Below, piece after piece: positions 17,317-25,721 of a stretch of DNA of 45,652 nt. The translations under genes and the position numbers were made by a program. Positions within the stretch are counted from its first letter, which is position 1, and each line of letters begins with the position of its first letter. Source of the DNA: CAZEFK01 sp964511405 (GTDB taxonomy: Bacteria; Pseudomonadota; Alphaproteobacteria; Elsterales; Elsteraceae). The stretch lies in NCBI GenBank assembly GCA_964511405.1, contig CAZEFK010000024.1, forward strand, positions 1-45,652, in the 5' to 3' direction. Below the pieces are notes generated by a model. The model was not told where the DNA came from and did no database searches. It was given only the letters and a program-made list of their open reading frames with translations.

Positions 17317-18138
17317 TCACCAGCGGCAGCTGGGCGGCGTGGCGTCCGTCGAGCGGATTTCGACCAGGTCCTCGACCACCACCGTCCGCTCGGCCGGGAC
17401 GCACACCACGTCCAGCGAGACGATCCCGGGGAAGACGTTGACCAGGTTCGAATTGAAGTTGAAATCCGAATAAAGCGGCGTCTCGCTCCACCACATCCGG
17501 TATCGGTGCGACATCAGGAAGTCAAGCAGGCTTGCTGAATTGTCGGGACGATCGTTTTCGACATAAAGCAAGGGCCGATGCCGGTCGAGGATGCCGGCAG
17601 CGCCGCGCAGGACGTCGAGCTCCATGCCCTCGACGTCGATCTTGATGAAGTGGCAGGCGGGCAGGTCCAGGTCGTCGAGCCGGATCGAGCGCAGTCCGGT
17701 GCTTCCGGCCTCCGTCCCCTTGCGGGCGGCGATGGCGCCGAAATTGCCCGTGCGATCATAAGCCGTGCCGGGTACGGAATAGACTGCGGCGTCGGCGCCG
17801 ACCACGGCATGAGCCGCCACCACGTTGGTCAGGTCGTTGAGCGCGACATTGCCGCACAGCATGTGGAACATCGTCGCCTGGGCCTCGAACGCCCACACCC
17901 GGCCGCCCGGCCCCACCACCTGGGCCATGGGCAGCGTGATCGTGCCGATATTGGCGCCGACGTCGATCGCCGTCATACCCGGCTCCAGCAGCCCGAGGAT
18001 CCGGGTGGTCTCCGCCGCGGCATATTCGCCATAGAGGTCGAGCGAGCGCCCGACGAAGGTGTCGTTGATGTTGAACATCATCAGGCCGTAGCGCGTGTGC
18101 TTCACGCGCACGGTCCGGGATTGGGCCAGTACGGTCAT
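17317..18138 (-). CDS. FkbM-family methyltransferase
   Basis: A SAM-dependent methyltransferase of about 273 residues, of the type that O-methylates sugars or secondary metabolites. Motif I is AIDVGANIGTITLPMAQ, followed by the FEAQ acidic strand end and the family-specific FIKIDVEGMELDVLRGA block. I start it at ATG 18138 (MTVLAQSRTV); an in-frame ATG at 18201 would add 21 residues, and neither has a clear ribosome binding site. It is convergent with the PAS gene and divergent from a small exported protein. A GT-A-like glycosyltransferase lies 1.1 kb away, so a role in modifying a surface glycan is possible but unproven. Confidence 0.82.
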   Translation of the reverse strand: MTVLAQSRTVRVKHTRYGLMMFNINDTFVGRSLDLYGEYAAAETTRILGLLEPGMTAIDVGANIGTITLPMAQVVGPGGRVWAFEAQATMFHMLCGNVALNDLTNVVAAHAVVGADAAVYSVPGTAYDRTGNFGAIAARKGTEAGSTGLRSIRLDDLDLPACHFIKIDVEGMELDVLRGAAGILDRHRPLLYVENDRPDNSASLLDFLMSHRYRMWWSETPLYSDFNFNSNLVNVFPGIVSLDVVCVPAERTVVVEDLVEIRSTDATPPSCRW

Positions 18139-18247
18139 GGAGCGACGGTAGCACGGTCCTCCCGCCGGGCAAGGGAGCGATCCCGGTCGGAACAGCGCCA
18201 ATGGCCGCGGCGTTGGACTACCAGGAATAGAGCGCGGGGAGGAGCCG

Positions 18248-18661
18248 ATGGGCTACCGATGGACGGGACGGATCGCCACGCTGGCAGTCCTGCTTGCCGT
18301 CGGAGTCGGCGGCGCGGCGCAAGCCAGCCAGTGCGGCGACCAGATCACGGTGCTGGACCAGGCCTATGGCCTGGGCGAGACCTCGCCGGGCGCGGCCGCG
18401 ACGGCGCCCCAGACCGGCACCATGCCGAACCGCGGCCCGGCCTCGGCGGTCAACACCGTGCCCAACACCGGAGGCGTGGCGCCCAGCGGCGGCGCGCTGT
18501 CGCCGACCGACCGCGAGCGGCTGCGCCAGGCGCTGGCCGCGGCGCGGGACGCCGACCGCGCCGGCGACGCCAGCCAATGCGCCGCCCACTTGGTGGAGGC
18601 CCGGCGGGTGACCGCGGGCCACGGCCAGTCCGAGCCGCCCGTGGGCGGCAACGGACCGTAG
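18248..18661 (+). CDS. Small exported protein of unknown function
   Basis: A 137-residue protein with a Sec signal peptide (cut near AQAS-QCG). The mature part has only two Cys (QCGD and SQCAA), which could form one disulfide in the periplasm. The middle is a low-complexity Gly/Pro/Thr linker, and the C-terminal part is a short helical segment rich in Arg, Ala and Asp (SPTDRERLRQALAAARDADR). A GGAGCCG ribosome binding site lies 3-8 bases before ATG 18248. It is divergent from the FkbM methyltransferase. I do not recognise the family. Confidence 0.75.
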   Translation: MGYRWTGRIATLAVLLAVGVGGAAQASQCGDQITVLDQAYGLGETSPGAAATAPQTGTMPNRGPASAVNTVPNTGGVAPSGGALSPTDRERLRQALAAARDADRAGDASQCAAHLVEARRVTAGHGQSEPPVGGNGP

Positions 18662-18688
18662 CCGCCCGCGATCCGGCTACTGGGCCCG

Positions 18689-18988
18689 CTACTGGGACAG
18701 CTTGATCCCGGTGACGATCAGGTCCTTGCTGGCGGACTGATTCTTGACGATTCCCGTGATCTCGACGCGGACCTTCAAGTCGCGCAGATGGGCCACGCCG
18801 TTGCGCGCCACGAGCCCGCGCATCTTCTCGGCAAGCGTGTGGAGCTGCTTGGCCTTTTCGGCATAGGCCAGGCACTTTTCGAGGCCGCCCTCGGTCTTGA
18901 GCAGCACTTCGACGACCTGGTCGCCGGTCGAAGCGATGCGTTCGCGAATGTCGTCGATCTCGCCATCGACCGTTCGAACCTGTTCCAC
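18689..18988 (-). CDS. Small helical protein of unknown function
   Basis: A 99-residue protein with a GTG start; a TGA lies in frame a little upstream, so no longer version exists. Residues 1-60 are predicted by eye to be helical and heptad-like (VDGEIDDIRERIASTGDQVVEVLLK), and the end forms a short beta-rich tail (VRVEITGIVKNQSASKDLIVTGIKLSQ). It has no signal peptide. Codon use has the expected GC bias at third positions but is less GC-extreme than its neighbours. No ribosome binding site is clear. It is convergent with the exported protein gene. Function unknown. Confidence 0.6.
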   Translation of the reverse strand: MEQVRTVDGEIDDIRERIASTGDQVVEVLLKTEGGLEKCLAYAEKAKQLHTLAEKMRGLVARNGVAHLRDLKVRVEITGIVKNQSASKDLIVTGIKLSQ

Positions 18989-19258
18989 GGGCGGCGGCTC
19001 AGACCGGGACGGCGCGGTGGATGGTCACGCCGGTACCAGTGGCCGCGGCGGGCATCAGCAGCACTCTCCGGTCGTCGGCACGGCGGGACGCTCCCTGGCG
19101 GATTGCATGTCCACATGTTTCATCGGTCGTTCCGGACCCGCGAGCCAGGCTACGCGACCACTGTATGGTTGATAAACCGCCCAATGTTAAGCTCAGGTGA
19201 GCGGCGAGCGAAGAATGGCCGCGGATCTCGCCGCGGGGCCGGTATCCGAGGGCGGCGA

Positions 19259-19951
19259 ATGGCGCAGCGCGGCGTGCTGTACATGGTTTGGGGCGACGCG
19301 GCGGCGGCCGTGATGCAGCGATCGATCGCGTCGGTGCAGCGGCACCTGCCCGGCCTGCCGATCCAGGTGCTGGAGCTGCCGGCGACGACCGACCGGTTTC
19401 ATGGGCTGCTCGAAAAATCGCGGATGGCGGCGCTGACGCCGTTCGAGACCACCCTGTTCCTCGATGCCGACACGGTGGTGCTGGGCGACCTCGCCTTTGG
19501 TTTCGTCCAGGCCGAGCGCTACGGCGTCGCCTGCACCCTCTGCGAATGCCCCTGGGCCCGGCGCTATCCCGGCTTGGGGCCCGACATCGGCGACCTGGTC
19601 GAGTACAACACCGGCGTCATCTTCTTCACCCAGACGGCACGCCCGCTGTTCGACGCCTGGGCCGAGACGGCCCCCGGCCTCGACAGCCGGATCCCGTTCG
19701 TCCGCAACGGCCAGGCCGCGTTCATGCCGCACAACGACCAGGCGAGCTTCGCTGTCGCCGTCGACGCCACCGGCCGGCCACCCTTCGTGCTGCCGCTCAA
19801 CTGGAACTTCCGGCCACAGTGGCATCGCAGCTTCTTCGGCCCGATCCGGATCTGGCACGACTATGCCGAGGTGCTGCCGGAGATCCTGGCGATCAACGCC
19901 CAGTATGCGGCCACGCCGACCCCCTTGTCCTATCATCAGCTCTCGGCCTGA
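19259..19951 (+). CDS. Glycosyltransferase-like protein (GT-A fold)
   Basis: A 230-residue protein that looks like a nucleotide-diphospho-sugar transferase. The DxD metal/nucleotide site reads FLDADTVV (about residue 65), after a beta-alpha start (RGVLYMVWGDAAAAVMQRSIASVQ). Later blocks DLVEYNTGVIFFTQ and MPHNDQASF resemble the acceptor-side loops of GT8-like enzymes. It has no membrane segment. I chose ATG 19259, with GAGGG about 7 bases upstream, over a much longer in-frame extension covering the 99-residue gene. Donor and acceptor are unknown. The 270 bp upstream hold no recognisable gene. Confidence 0.75.
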   Translation: MAQRGVLYMVWGDAAAAVMQRSIASVQRHLPGLPIQVLELPATTDRFHGLLEKSRMAALTPFETTLFLDADTVVLGDLAFGFVQAERYGVACTLCECPWARRYPGLGPDIGDLVEYNTGVIFFTQTARPLFDAWAETAPGLDSRIPFVRNGQAAFMPHNDQASFAVAVDATGRPPFVLPLNWNFRPQWHRSFFGPIRIWHDYAEVLPEILAINAQYAATPTPLSYHQLSA

Positions 19952-20143
19952 TTTCGCCATAATTCCCGACCATCGTCGGCCCGGGTGGTCGGATCGACGC
20001 GCCTCGGTGTTCGTTGGTCGCATGCCGGCCCGGCCTGGCGTAACATATCCGATCGTCCGGCCGGTGGTCGGCGCCATGCCGCCACCGCCGCCTGGGCCCG
20101 GGATCGCGGTGGGCGCCCCGCTTGTTTCGAGGAGATATTCCGG

Positions 20144-21634
20144 ATGGACAGGGAGTGGACGTGGGGGATCCGGGCGGTGGCTGCCCGTGGCCTGTTGGCC
20201 GCGGGCCTGCTGGCCGCGGCGACGCTGGCGCCCGACGCAGCCGCGCCGGTCCACGCGGCGACCGTCGAAAACGGCTTCGCGGACCTGGTACAGAAGGTCG
20301 CACCGGCCGTCGTCTACATCTCGACCACCCAGACCGTCGAGCGCTCGGGCGACGGCGCGCCGCCGCATTTCCAGGGGCCGCCGGGGTCGCCGTTCGACGA
20401 GTTCTTCAAGCGCTTCATGCAGCCGCCCGGCGATGACGAGGACATGCATCCCGGGCCTGGCGGCAAGGTCACGGCGCTGGGCTCGGGCTTCGTGATCGAC
20501 CCCGCGGGCTATGTGGTGACCAACAACCACGTGGTCGGCAAGGCCGATTCGATCACCGTCCAGATCGGCGACGACCAGAAGAAGCTGCCGGCCAAGCTGA
20601 TCGGCCGCGACGAAAAGACCGACCTGGCACTGCTCAAGGTCGACGCGCCCAAGCCCTTGCCGTTCGTGGAGTTCGGCGACAGCGACAGGGCCCGGGTCGG
20701 CGACTGGGTGCTCGCCGTCGGCAATCCCTTCGGGCTGGGCGGGACCGTGACCGCCGGCATCATCTCGGCGCGCGGCCGCGACATCAATCAGGGCCCGTTC
20801 GACGACTTCCTGCAGATCGACGCCCCGATCAACCGCGGCAACTCCGGCGGCCCGACCTTCAACACCGAGGGCCGGGTGATCGGCATCAACACGGCGATCT
20901 ATTCGCCGTCGGGCGGCAGCGTCGGCATCGGCTTCGCCATTCCGGCCAATCTGGCGCGGCCGGTGATCGACGCCCTGCGCCACGACGGCAAGATCGAGCG
21001 CGGCTGGCTCGGCGTCTCGATCCAGCCGGTCACCCAGGAGGTGGCCGACGGCGTCGGCCTGACCAAGCCGGCGGGCGCCCTGGTCGCCAAGGTCGAGCCG
21101 GACAGCCCGGCGGCCAAGGCCGGCCTGAAGCAGAGCGACGTCATCCTGTCGATCGACGACAAGGATATCGCCGACATCCGCGACCTGACGCGCCGGGTGG
21201 CCGAGATCAAGCCGGGCACCGGCATCAAGATCGGGGTGTGGCGCGGCAACGGCCGCACGCAGCTGGACGCGACCGTCGGCGCGCCGCGCGAGGTCCAGGT
21301 GGCGAGCGCCGCCGAGCCGCCCAAGGCGACCGAGGACAAGGTGATCGGCCTGACCTTGACCGACCTCACGCCCGCGGTCCGGCAGCGCCTGGGCCTCGGT
21401 GACGAGGTCGCCGGAGTGGCGGTGACCGCGGTGGCGCCGGACAGCGACGCCGCCAACAAGGGCATCCGGCCGGGCGACGTGATCGTCTCGGTCGGGCAGA
21501 AGCCGGTCACCAAGCCCAGCGACGTCGCCGACCGCGTGCGCGAGGCGACGGACGCCGGCCGCACCGCGGTCCTGCTGCTGATCCATCGCGGCGACGGCGA
21601 CCAGTTCGTCGCGGTCAAGCCCGACAAGGCTTGA
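20144..21634 (+). CDS. degP: Periplasmic serine protease, DegP/HtrA (Do) family
   Basis: A 496-residue exported protease and chaperone that degrades or refolds damaged envelope proteins. It has a signal peptide ending near VHAA, a trypsin-like domain with His129 (TNNHVVG), Asp160 (KTDLALLKV) and Ser234 (GNSGGP), and two PDZ domains (about 300-385 and 405-490). The Q-linker is replaced by a phenylalanine-rich loop near FDEFFKRFMQ. I start it at ATG 20144, which has GAGGAG 9 bases upstream, instead of a longer in-frame ORF. Envelope-stress genes of this type are usually under sigma-E or CpxR-like control; I see no such box. Confidence 0.95.
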   Translation: MDREWTWGIRAVAARGLLAAGLLAAATLAPDAAAPVHAATVENGFADLVQKVAPAVVYISTTQTVERSGDGAPPHFQGPPGSPFDEFFKRFMQPPGDDEDMHPGPGGKVTALGSGFVIDPAGYVVTNNHVVGKADSITVQIGDDQKKLPAKLIGRDEKTDLALLKVDAPKPLPFVEFGDSDRARVGDWVLAVGNPFGLGGTVTAGIISARGRDINQGPFDDFLQIDAPINRGNSGGPTFNTEGRVIGINTAIYSPSGGSVGIGFAIPANLARPVIDALRHDGKIERGWLGVSIQPVTQEVADGVGLTKPAGALVAKVEPDSPAAKAGLKQSDVILSIDDKDIADIRDLTRRVAEIKPGTGIKIGVWRGNGRTQLDATVGAPREVQVASAAEPPKATEDKVIGLTLTDLTPAVRQRLGLGDEVAGVAVTAVAPDSDAANKGIRPGDVIVSVGQKPVTKPSDVADRVREATDAGRTAVLLLIHRGDGDQFVAVKPDKA

Positions 21635-21731
21635 TCCCCGGGGGCCTGATCCTCGGAGCGTGATCTCGCCCCGCCGCCCGCGCGTTGCCTCCCATGAGCC
21701 AACCCGCGGGCGGACGGAGGTCACCGGATCC

Positions 21732-22088
21732 ATGTCGAAAGAGAGCTACCACACCGAGCTGGTCCATCGCCTGGCCCAGGTCGATGAGGCCATTGGCGAG
21801 GCCGAGGCGGCCCTGGCCGTCGGGACCGACCAGGAGCGGGTCATGGCCGCCGGCGAGCTGGTGGTCCTGCGCCGCGAGCGCGACGGCGTCGCCGAGCGGC
21901 TGGTCCGGCTGCAGACGGCGCCGAACGGCGCCTGGGTGGCCGTGCGCGAGGAGCTCGACGCGCTGATATCGGTGTTCCAGCCGCATGGCCACCGGCCTGG
22001 CACCGGCCGCTATCCCTACCTGGCGGCGCTTTATCGCCGCAGGGTCGCGGCGGCCCGGGCCGCGGGCGAGACGCCGGACCATGCTTGA
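21732..22088 (+). CDS. Small helical protein of unknown function
   Basis: A 118-residue cytoplasmic protein with no signal peptide. The first 65 residues form a heptad-like helical hairpin (MSKESYHTELVHRLAQVDEAI, then VLRRERDGVAERLVRLQ), and the C-terminus is basic (GRYPYLAALYRRRVAAARAAG). ATG 21732 has GGAGG 11 bases upstream. It lies 97 bp after degP on the same strand and may share its transcript. I do not recognise the family. Confidence 0.65.
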   Translation: MSKESYHTELVHRLAQVDEAIGEAEAALAVGTDQERVMAAGELVVLRRERDGVAERLVRLQTAPNGAWVAVREELDALISVFQPHGHRPGTGRYPYLAALYRRRVAAARAAGETPDHA

Positions 22089-22105
22089 GTCGGGCCGCGC
22101 GTAAC

Positions 22106-22407
22106 AGGGGCAAAAGTCCGGGCGAGCCGTCTCGGCCCCAGACCCCCACCGTCATCCCCGCGAAAGAGCGGGTGAAGGAATTGGCGCGCGGGCTTTTCTT
22201 GGTTCGTCATCCCCGCGCAGGCGGGGATCCAGTTGGCTCGACGTCAATATCATGTGGCTAGGCTTGGAGCTTGCCACAACGGCTGGATCCCCGCGTTCGC
22301 GGGGATGACGACAGGGGTGTTGAGTGGCGATTGCTTCACAGCCGCGAAAGCGGGGATCCAGAGGTCGCGGTACCGGGTTTGGCGGGTCTGCTCGGACTTT
22401 TGCCCCT
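22106..22407. repeat. 302-bp MITE-like element with 15-bp terminal inverted repeats
   Basis: AGGGGCAAAAGTCCG at 22106-22120 is the exact reverse complement of 22393-22407. Just inside, the next 8-9 bases still match apart from transitions. Between them lies no gene, only REP-like palindromes (22151-22361). No target-site duplication is evident. It fills most of the 460-bp gap between two genes. I see nothing recognisable in 22408-22548, the leader of the sulfite reductase gene. Confidence 0.55.
22151..22361. repeat. REP-like palindromic repeats
   Basis: Four copies of a GTCATCCCCGCG...GCGGGGATCCAG-type palindrome. A degenerate copy is at 22151-22173. A full 27-bp copy is at 22206-22232, an inverted copy at 22283-22309, and a half copy at 22344-22361. 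The second and third are inverted relative to each other and could form a large hairpin. Such units occur dispersed between genes in many alphaproteobacteria. Confidence 0.7.
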
Positions 22408-22548
22408 CTTTCGGCCCCCGCTTAGATTTTCTCAGTTCGGCCGGAAGAAAGTCTCAATTGCGCTTCAGGCGATCGCCGCCAACCTGTTGGGCCCGTGCCA
22501 GGGCCGGTCAATGCCGGCCGGCCACCATTCGGGACAGCGGGATCGGGC

Positions 22549-24552
22549 ATGAGCTTGAACGTGATATCCGCCAACCGCCTGCGCGACGGCGCGGCCGTGT
22601 GGCTGGCCGCCGGCGGCGAGTGGGTCGAGCGGATCGAGGGCGCCGGCCTGTTTGCCGACGCCGACCTGTCCCGGGCGCGCGCGCTCGCCGGCCGCGCCGA
22701 GGCCGCCCAACTGGTGGTCGCGGTCGAGGACAGCCCGGCCCGGATCGAGGACGGCGTCGTCGTCGCCGAGACCACCCGCGAGCACATCAAGAGCCGCGGC
22801 CCGACCGTGCGCGGCGACCTCGGCAAGCAGGCGCCGCCCCGTCCGGTGCCGGCGGCGGCGCCCAGCCTGCCCGACCGGCCGTCGCCCCATGCGGGCACCT
22901 ACCGTTACGACGAGGTCGACCGCCAGTTCCTCAAGGACCGCGCCGAGCGCTTCCGGCGGCAGGTCGCACGCCGGCTCACAGGCGAACTCAGCGAGGATGA
23001 ATTCAAGACCTTCCGGCTCATGAACGGCCTGTACCTGCAGCTGCACGGCTACATGCTGCGGGTGGCGATCCCCTATGGCCTGCTGAGCGCCCGGCAGCTG
23101 CGCCAGCTCGCCTATGTCGCGCGGGTCTACGACAAGGGCTACGGCCACTTCACCACCCGTCAGAACCTCCAGTTCAACTGGCCGCAGCTGGTCGACGTGC
23201 CCGACATCCTGGAGGTCCTGGCCGACGCCGATCTCCACGCCATCCAGACCAGTGGCAACTGCATCCGCAACGTCACCACCGACCAGTACGCCGGCGCCGC
23301 CCGCGACGAGGTGGTCGATCCCCGGGTGTTCGCCGAGATCTTTCGCCAGTGGTCGACCGACCATCCGGAATTCACGTTCCTGCCGCGCAAGTTCAAGATC
23401 GGCATCACCGGCAGCCCGAACGACCGGGCCGCGGTCCGAGTCCACGACATCGGCGTGCTGGCCAAGCGGGACGCCACCGGCGCCGTCGGCTTCGAGGTCT
23501 ATGCCGGCGGCGGCCTCGGGCGCATCCCGCTGGTCGCGACCAAGGTCCGCGACTGGGTGCCGGTGCCCGACATCCTGCGCTACTTCGAGGCCATTCTGCG
23601 CGTCTACAACCAGCTCGGCCGGCGCGACAACATCCACAAGGCGCGCATCAAGATCCTGGTCCAGGACGTCAAGCCCGACGCTTTCATCGCCATGATCGAG
23701 GACGAGTTCCGCGCCATGCCCGAGGCGCAGTACCGGCTCGAGCCCGAAGTCATCCAGGCGATCGCCGCGCGCTTCCCCAAGGCGCCCTTCGCCGAGCTGC
23801 CGGCGGTCTCGGCCCGGCTGGAGCGGGCGCGGCTGGAGGACGCGGCGTTCGACCACTGGGTCGCGACCAACACCCATCCGCACCGCCAACCCGGCTATGT
23901 CTCGGCGGTGCTGTCGCTGAAACCGGTCGGCGGCATTCCCGGCGACTGCTCGGCCGACCAGATGGACGCCGCCGCCGACCTGGCCGAGCGCTACTCCTTC
24001 GGCGAGATCCGGGTCGCGCACGAACAGAACCTGGTCCTGCCCCATGTCCGGCAGGACGAGCTGTACGAGCTGTGGACCGCGCTCCGGCCGCTGGGCCTCG
24101 GGACGGCCAATATCGGCCTCATCTCGGACATCATCGCCTGCCCGGGCCTGGACTACTGCTCCCTGGCCACGGCCCGCTCGATCCCGATCGCCCAGAAGAT
24201 CTCGGAGCGCTTCGCCGATCCCGAGCGCCAGCGCGACATCGGCGAGCTCAAGATCAACATCTCGGGCTGCATCAACGCCTGCGGCCATCACCATGTCGGC
24301 CACATCGGCATCCTGGGTCTGAACAAGGCCGGCCAGGAGTACTACCAGGTGACCCTGGGCGGGGCGGCGGACGAGCAGGCGGCCATCGGCACCATCCTGG
24401 GCGCCGGCTTCTCGGCCGACCAGGTCGTCGACGCCATCGAGCGCATCGTCGAGACCTACCGCGTCAGGCGGCTGGACGGTGAGCGCTTCATCGATACCTG
24501 CCGCCGAATCGGCGTCATCCCGTTCAAGGAGGCCGTCTATGCCGCTGCTTGA
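22549..24552 (+). CDS. cysI: DUF2849-sulfite/nitrite reductase hemoprotein fusion (CysI)
   Basis: A 667-residue protein for assimilatory reduction of sulfite to sulfide (or possibly nitrite) in the cytoplasm. Residues 1 to about 95 match DUF2849 (MSLNVISANRLRDGAAVWLA), usually a separate small protein encoded before cysI. A Pro/Ala linker follows to about 125, then the reductase: two ferredoxin-like halves and the Fe4S4/siroheme site C531-x5-C537 ... C574-x3-C578 (ACPGLDYC, SGCINACG). GHFTTRQNLQFNW is the usual siroheme-side motif. I chose ATG 22549 at the DUF2849 start. The stop overlaps the next gene by 14 bp. No cysH is in the window. Confidence 0.93.
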   Translation: MSLNVISANRLRDGAAVWLAAGGEWVERIEGAGLFADADLSRARALAGRAEAAQLVVAVEDSPARIEDGVVVAETTREHIKSRGPTVRGDLGKQAPPRPVPAAAPSLPDRPSPHAGTYRYDEVDRQFLKDRAERFRRQVARRLTGELSEDEFKTFRLMNGLYLQLHGYMLRVAIPYGLLSARQLRQLAYVARVYDKGYGHFTTRQNLQFNWPQLVDVPDILEVLADADLHAIQTSGNCIRNVTTDQYAGAARDEVVDPRVFAEIFRQWSTDHPEFTFLPRKFKIGITGSPNDRAAVRVHDIGVLAKRDATGAVGFEVYAGGGLGRIPLVATKVRDWVPVPDILRYFEAILRVYNQLGRRDNIHKARIKILVQDVKPDAFIAMIEDEFRAMPEAQYRLEPEVIQAIAARFPKAPFAELPAVSARLERARLEDAAFDHWVATNTHPHRQPGYVSAVLSLKPVGGIPGDCSADQMDAAADLAERYSFGEIRVAHEQNLVLPHVRQDELYELWTALRPLGLGTANIGLISDIIACPGLDYCSLATARSIPIAQKISERFADPERQRDIGELKINISGCINACGHHHVGHIGILGLNKAGQEYYQVTLGGAADEQAAIGTILGAGFSADQVVDAIERIVETYRVRRLDGERFIDTCRRIGVIPFKEAVYAAA

Positions 24553-25024
24553 CGATACGGGCCGCCCGGCCGTCGACCTGTGGACGACGGTCGCCGACGA
24601 CCAGCCGCTGCCGGCCGGCAAGGCGGTCCTGTCCCTGGGCCGCCTGGCCGCGCTGGGGGACGAGGCCGGCGGCGGCCTGGGCGTGCGCCTGGCGCCGGAT
24701 ACCCGCCCCGAAGCGGTCCTGCCGCATCTCGGCCGGGTCGAGATGGTGGCGATCGAATTCCCGAAATTCCGTGACGGCCGCGGCTTCACCCTGGCGCGGA
24801 CGCTGCGGGAGCGCTACGGATATCGCGGCGATATCCGGGCCGTCGGCCATGTGCTGCCGGATCAGTCGGCAGCGCTGCTCGACTGCGGCTTCAGCACCGT
24901 GCTGGTGCCGGACAGCCAGCCCGCGGAGCGGTGGGCCGAGGCGCTGGCAGGCGCCCATGGCCCCAGGCCCGCGGTCCAGCTGTTCCACCGGCTGGTGCCG
25001 CGGCCGCCGATCGGCTTGGCCTAA
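24539..25024 (+). CDS. DUF934 protein (sulfite-reduction operon partner)
   Basis: A 161-residue cytoplasmic protein of the DUF934 family, nearly always encoded next to cysI in alpha-, beta- and gammaproteobacteria and assumed to assist sulfite reduction. The family core is seen in VEMVAIEFPKFRDGRGFTLAR, followed by TLRERYGYRGDIRAVGHVLPDQ and LLDCGFSTVLV. ATG 24539 lies inside the end of cysI, with AAGGAGG 7 bases upstream, so translation is coupled. No catalytic residues can be named. Confidence 0.9.
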   Translation: MPLLDDTGRPAVDLWTTVADDQPLPAGKAVLSLGRLAALGDEAGGGLGVRLAPDTRPEAVLPHLGRVEMVAIEFPKFRDGRGFTLARTLRERYGYRGDIRAVGHVLPDQSAALLDCGFSTVLVPDSQPAERWAEALAGAHGPRPAVQLFHRLVPRPPIGLA

Positions 25025-25045
25025 CGAAGAACCAGGGGGACCTCC

Positions 25046-25675
25046 ATGACCGTGCAGATTGGACAAATCGCGCCGAATTTCCAGCAGGACACCACCGAGG
25101 GTCCGATCGACTTCCACAAGTGGCTGGGCTCCAGCTGGGGCGTCCTGTTCAGCCATCCCAAGGACTACACCCCGGTGTGCACCACCGAGCTCGGCGAGAC
25201 CGCCCGCCTCAAGCCCGAATTCGACAAGCGCAACGTCAAGGTGATCGGGCTCTCCGTCGATCCGCTCAACTCGCACCAGGGCTGGTCGAAGGACATCGAG
25301 GAGACCCAAGGCCAGAAGCTCAATTTCCCGATCATCGCCGACGCCGACCGCAAGGTCTCGAGCCTGTACGGGATGATCCACCCGGACTCCGATCCGCTGT
25401 TGACCGTGCGCTCGGTCTACGTGATCGATCCCAACAAGAAGGTCCGGCTGTCGCTGACCTACCCGCCGTCCACCGGCCGCAACTTCCAGGAGATCCTGCG
25501 GGTGATCGACAGCCTGCAGCTGACCGACGCGCACAAGGTCGCAACGCCGGTGAACTGGCAGCCGGGTGACGACGCGATCATCGTGCCGTCGCTGTCCGAC
25601 GCCGAGGCCAAGGAGCGCTTCCCCCAAGGCTGGAAGACCCTGAAGCCGTACCTGCGCGTGGTGAAAATGGGATAG
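25046..25675 (+). CDS. 1-Cys peroxiredoxin (Prx6-like)
   Basis: A 209-residue peroxiredoxin that reduces H2O2 and organic or lipid hydroperoxides. The peroxidatic Cys45 lies in DYTPVCTTE, and there is no second resolving Cys in the C-terminal part, as in the Prx6/AhpC-TSA 1-Cys group. Other family blocks are GLSVDPLNSHQGW and the C-terminal VATPVNWQPGDDAIIVP. It follows DUF934 after 21 bp, with an AGGGGGA ribosome binding site, so it may be co-expressed with sulfite reduction. A convergent GST gene follows; Prx6-type enzymes of animals are recycled by a GST. Confidence 0.94.
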   Translation: MTVQIGQIAPNFQQDTTEGPIDFHKWLGSSWGVLFSHPKDYTPVCTTELGETARLKPEFDKRNVKVIGLSVDPLNSHQGWSKDIEETQGQKLNFPIIADADRKVSSLYGMIHPDSDPLLTVRSVYVIDPNKKVRLSLTYPPSTGRNFQEILRVIDSLQLTDAHKVATPVNWQPGDDAIIVPSLSDAEAKERFPQGWKTLKPYLRVVKMG

Positions 25676-25681
25676 CCGCGG

Positions 25682-25721
25682 GGCGTCCCGGCGCGCGTCA
25701 TTCGACATGCGCCGGGACGCC
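25682..25721. terminator. Long hairpin ending the peroxiredoxin operon
   Basis: A perfect 13-bp stem (GGCGTCCCGGCGC / GCGCCGGGACGCC) encloses a 14-nt loop, 7 bases after the peroxiredoxin stop. It overlaps the last codons and stop of the convergent GST gene, so it could end transcripts from both sides. No T-run is present. Confidence 0.6.

Noticed and set aside
19193..21733. 846-residue open frame antisense to the glycosyltransferase and degP
   Set aside because: It spans two well-supported genes on the other strand with no motif of its own.
22089..22548. Small ORFs inside the inverted-repeat element
   Set aside because: They consist of palindrome-derived codons (such as HPRVRGDD), lack ribosome binding sites and have no conserved look.
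22465..24789. 774-residue open frame antisense to cysI
   Set aside because: It is the mirror of cysI and DUF934, with no start signal and no motif.
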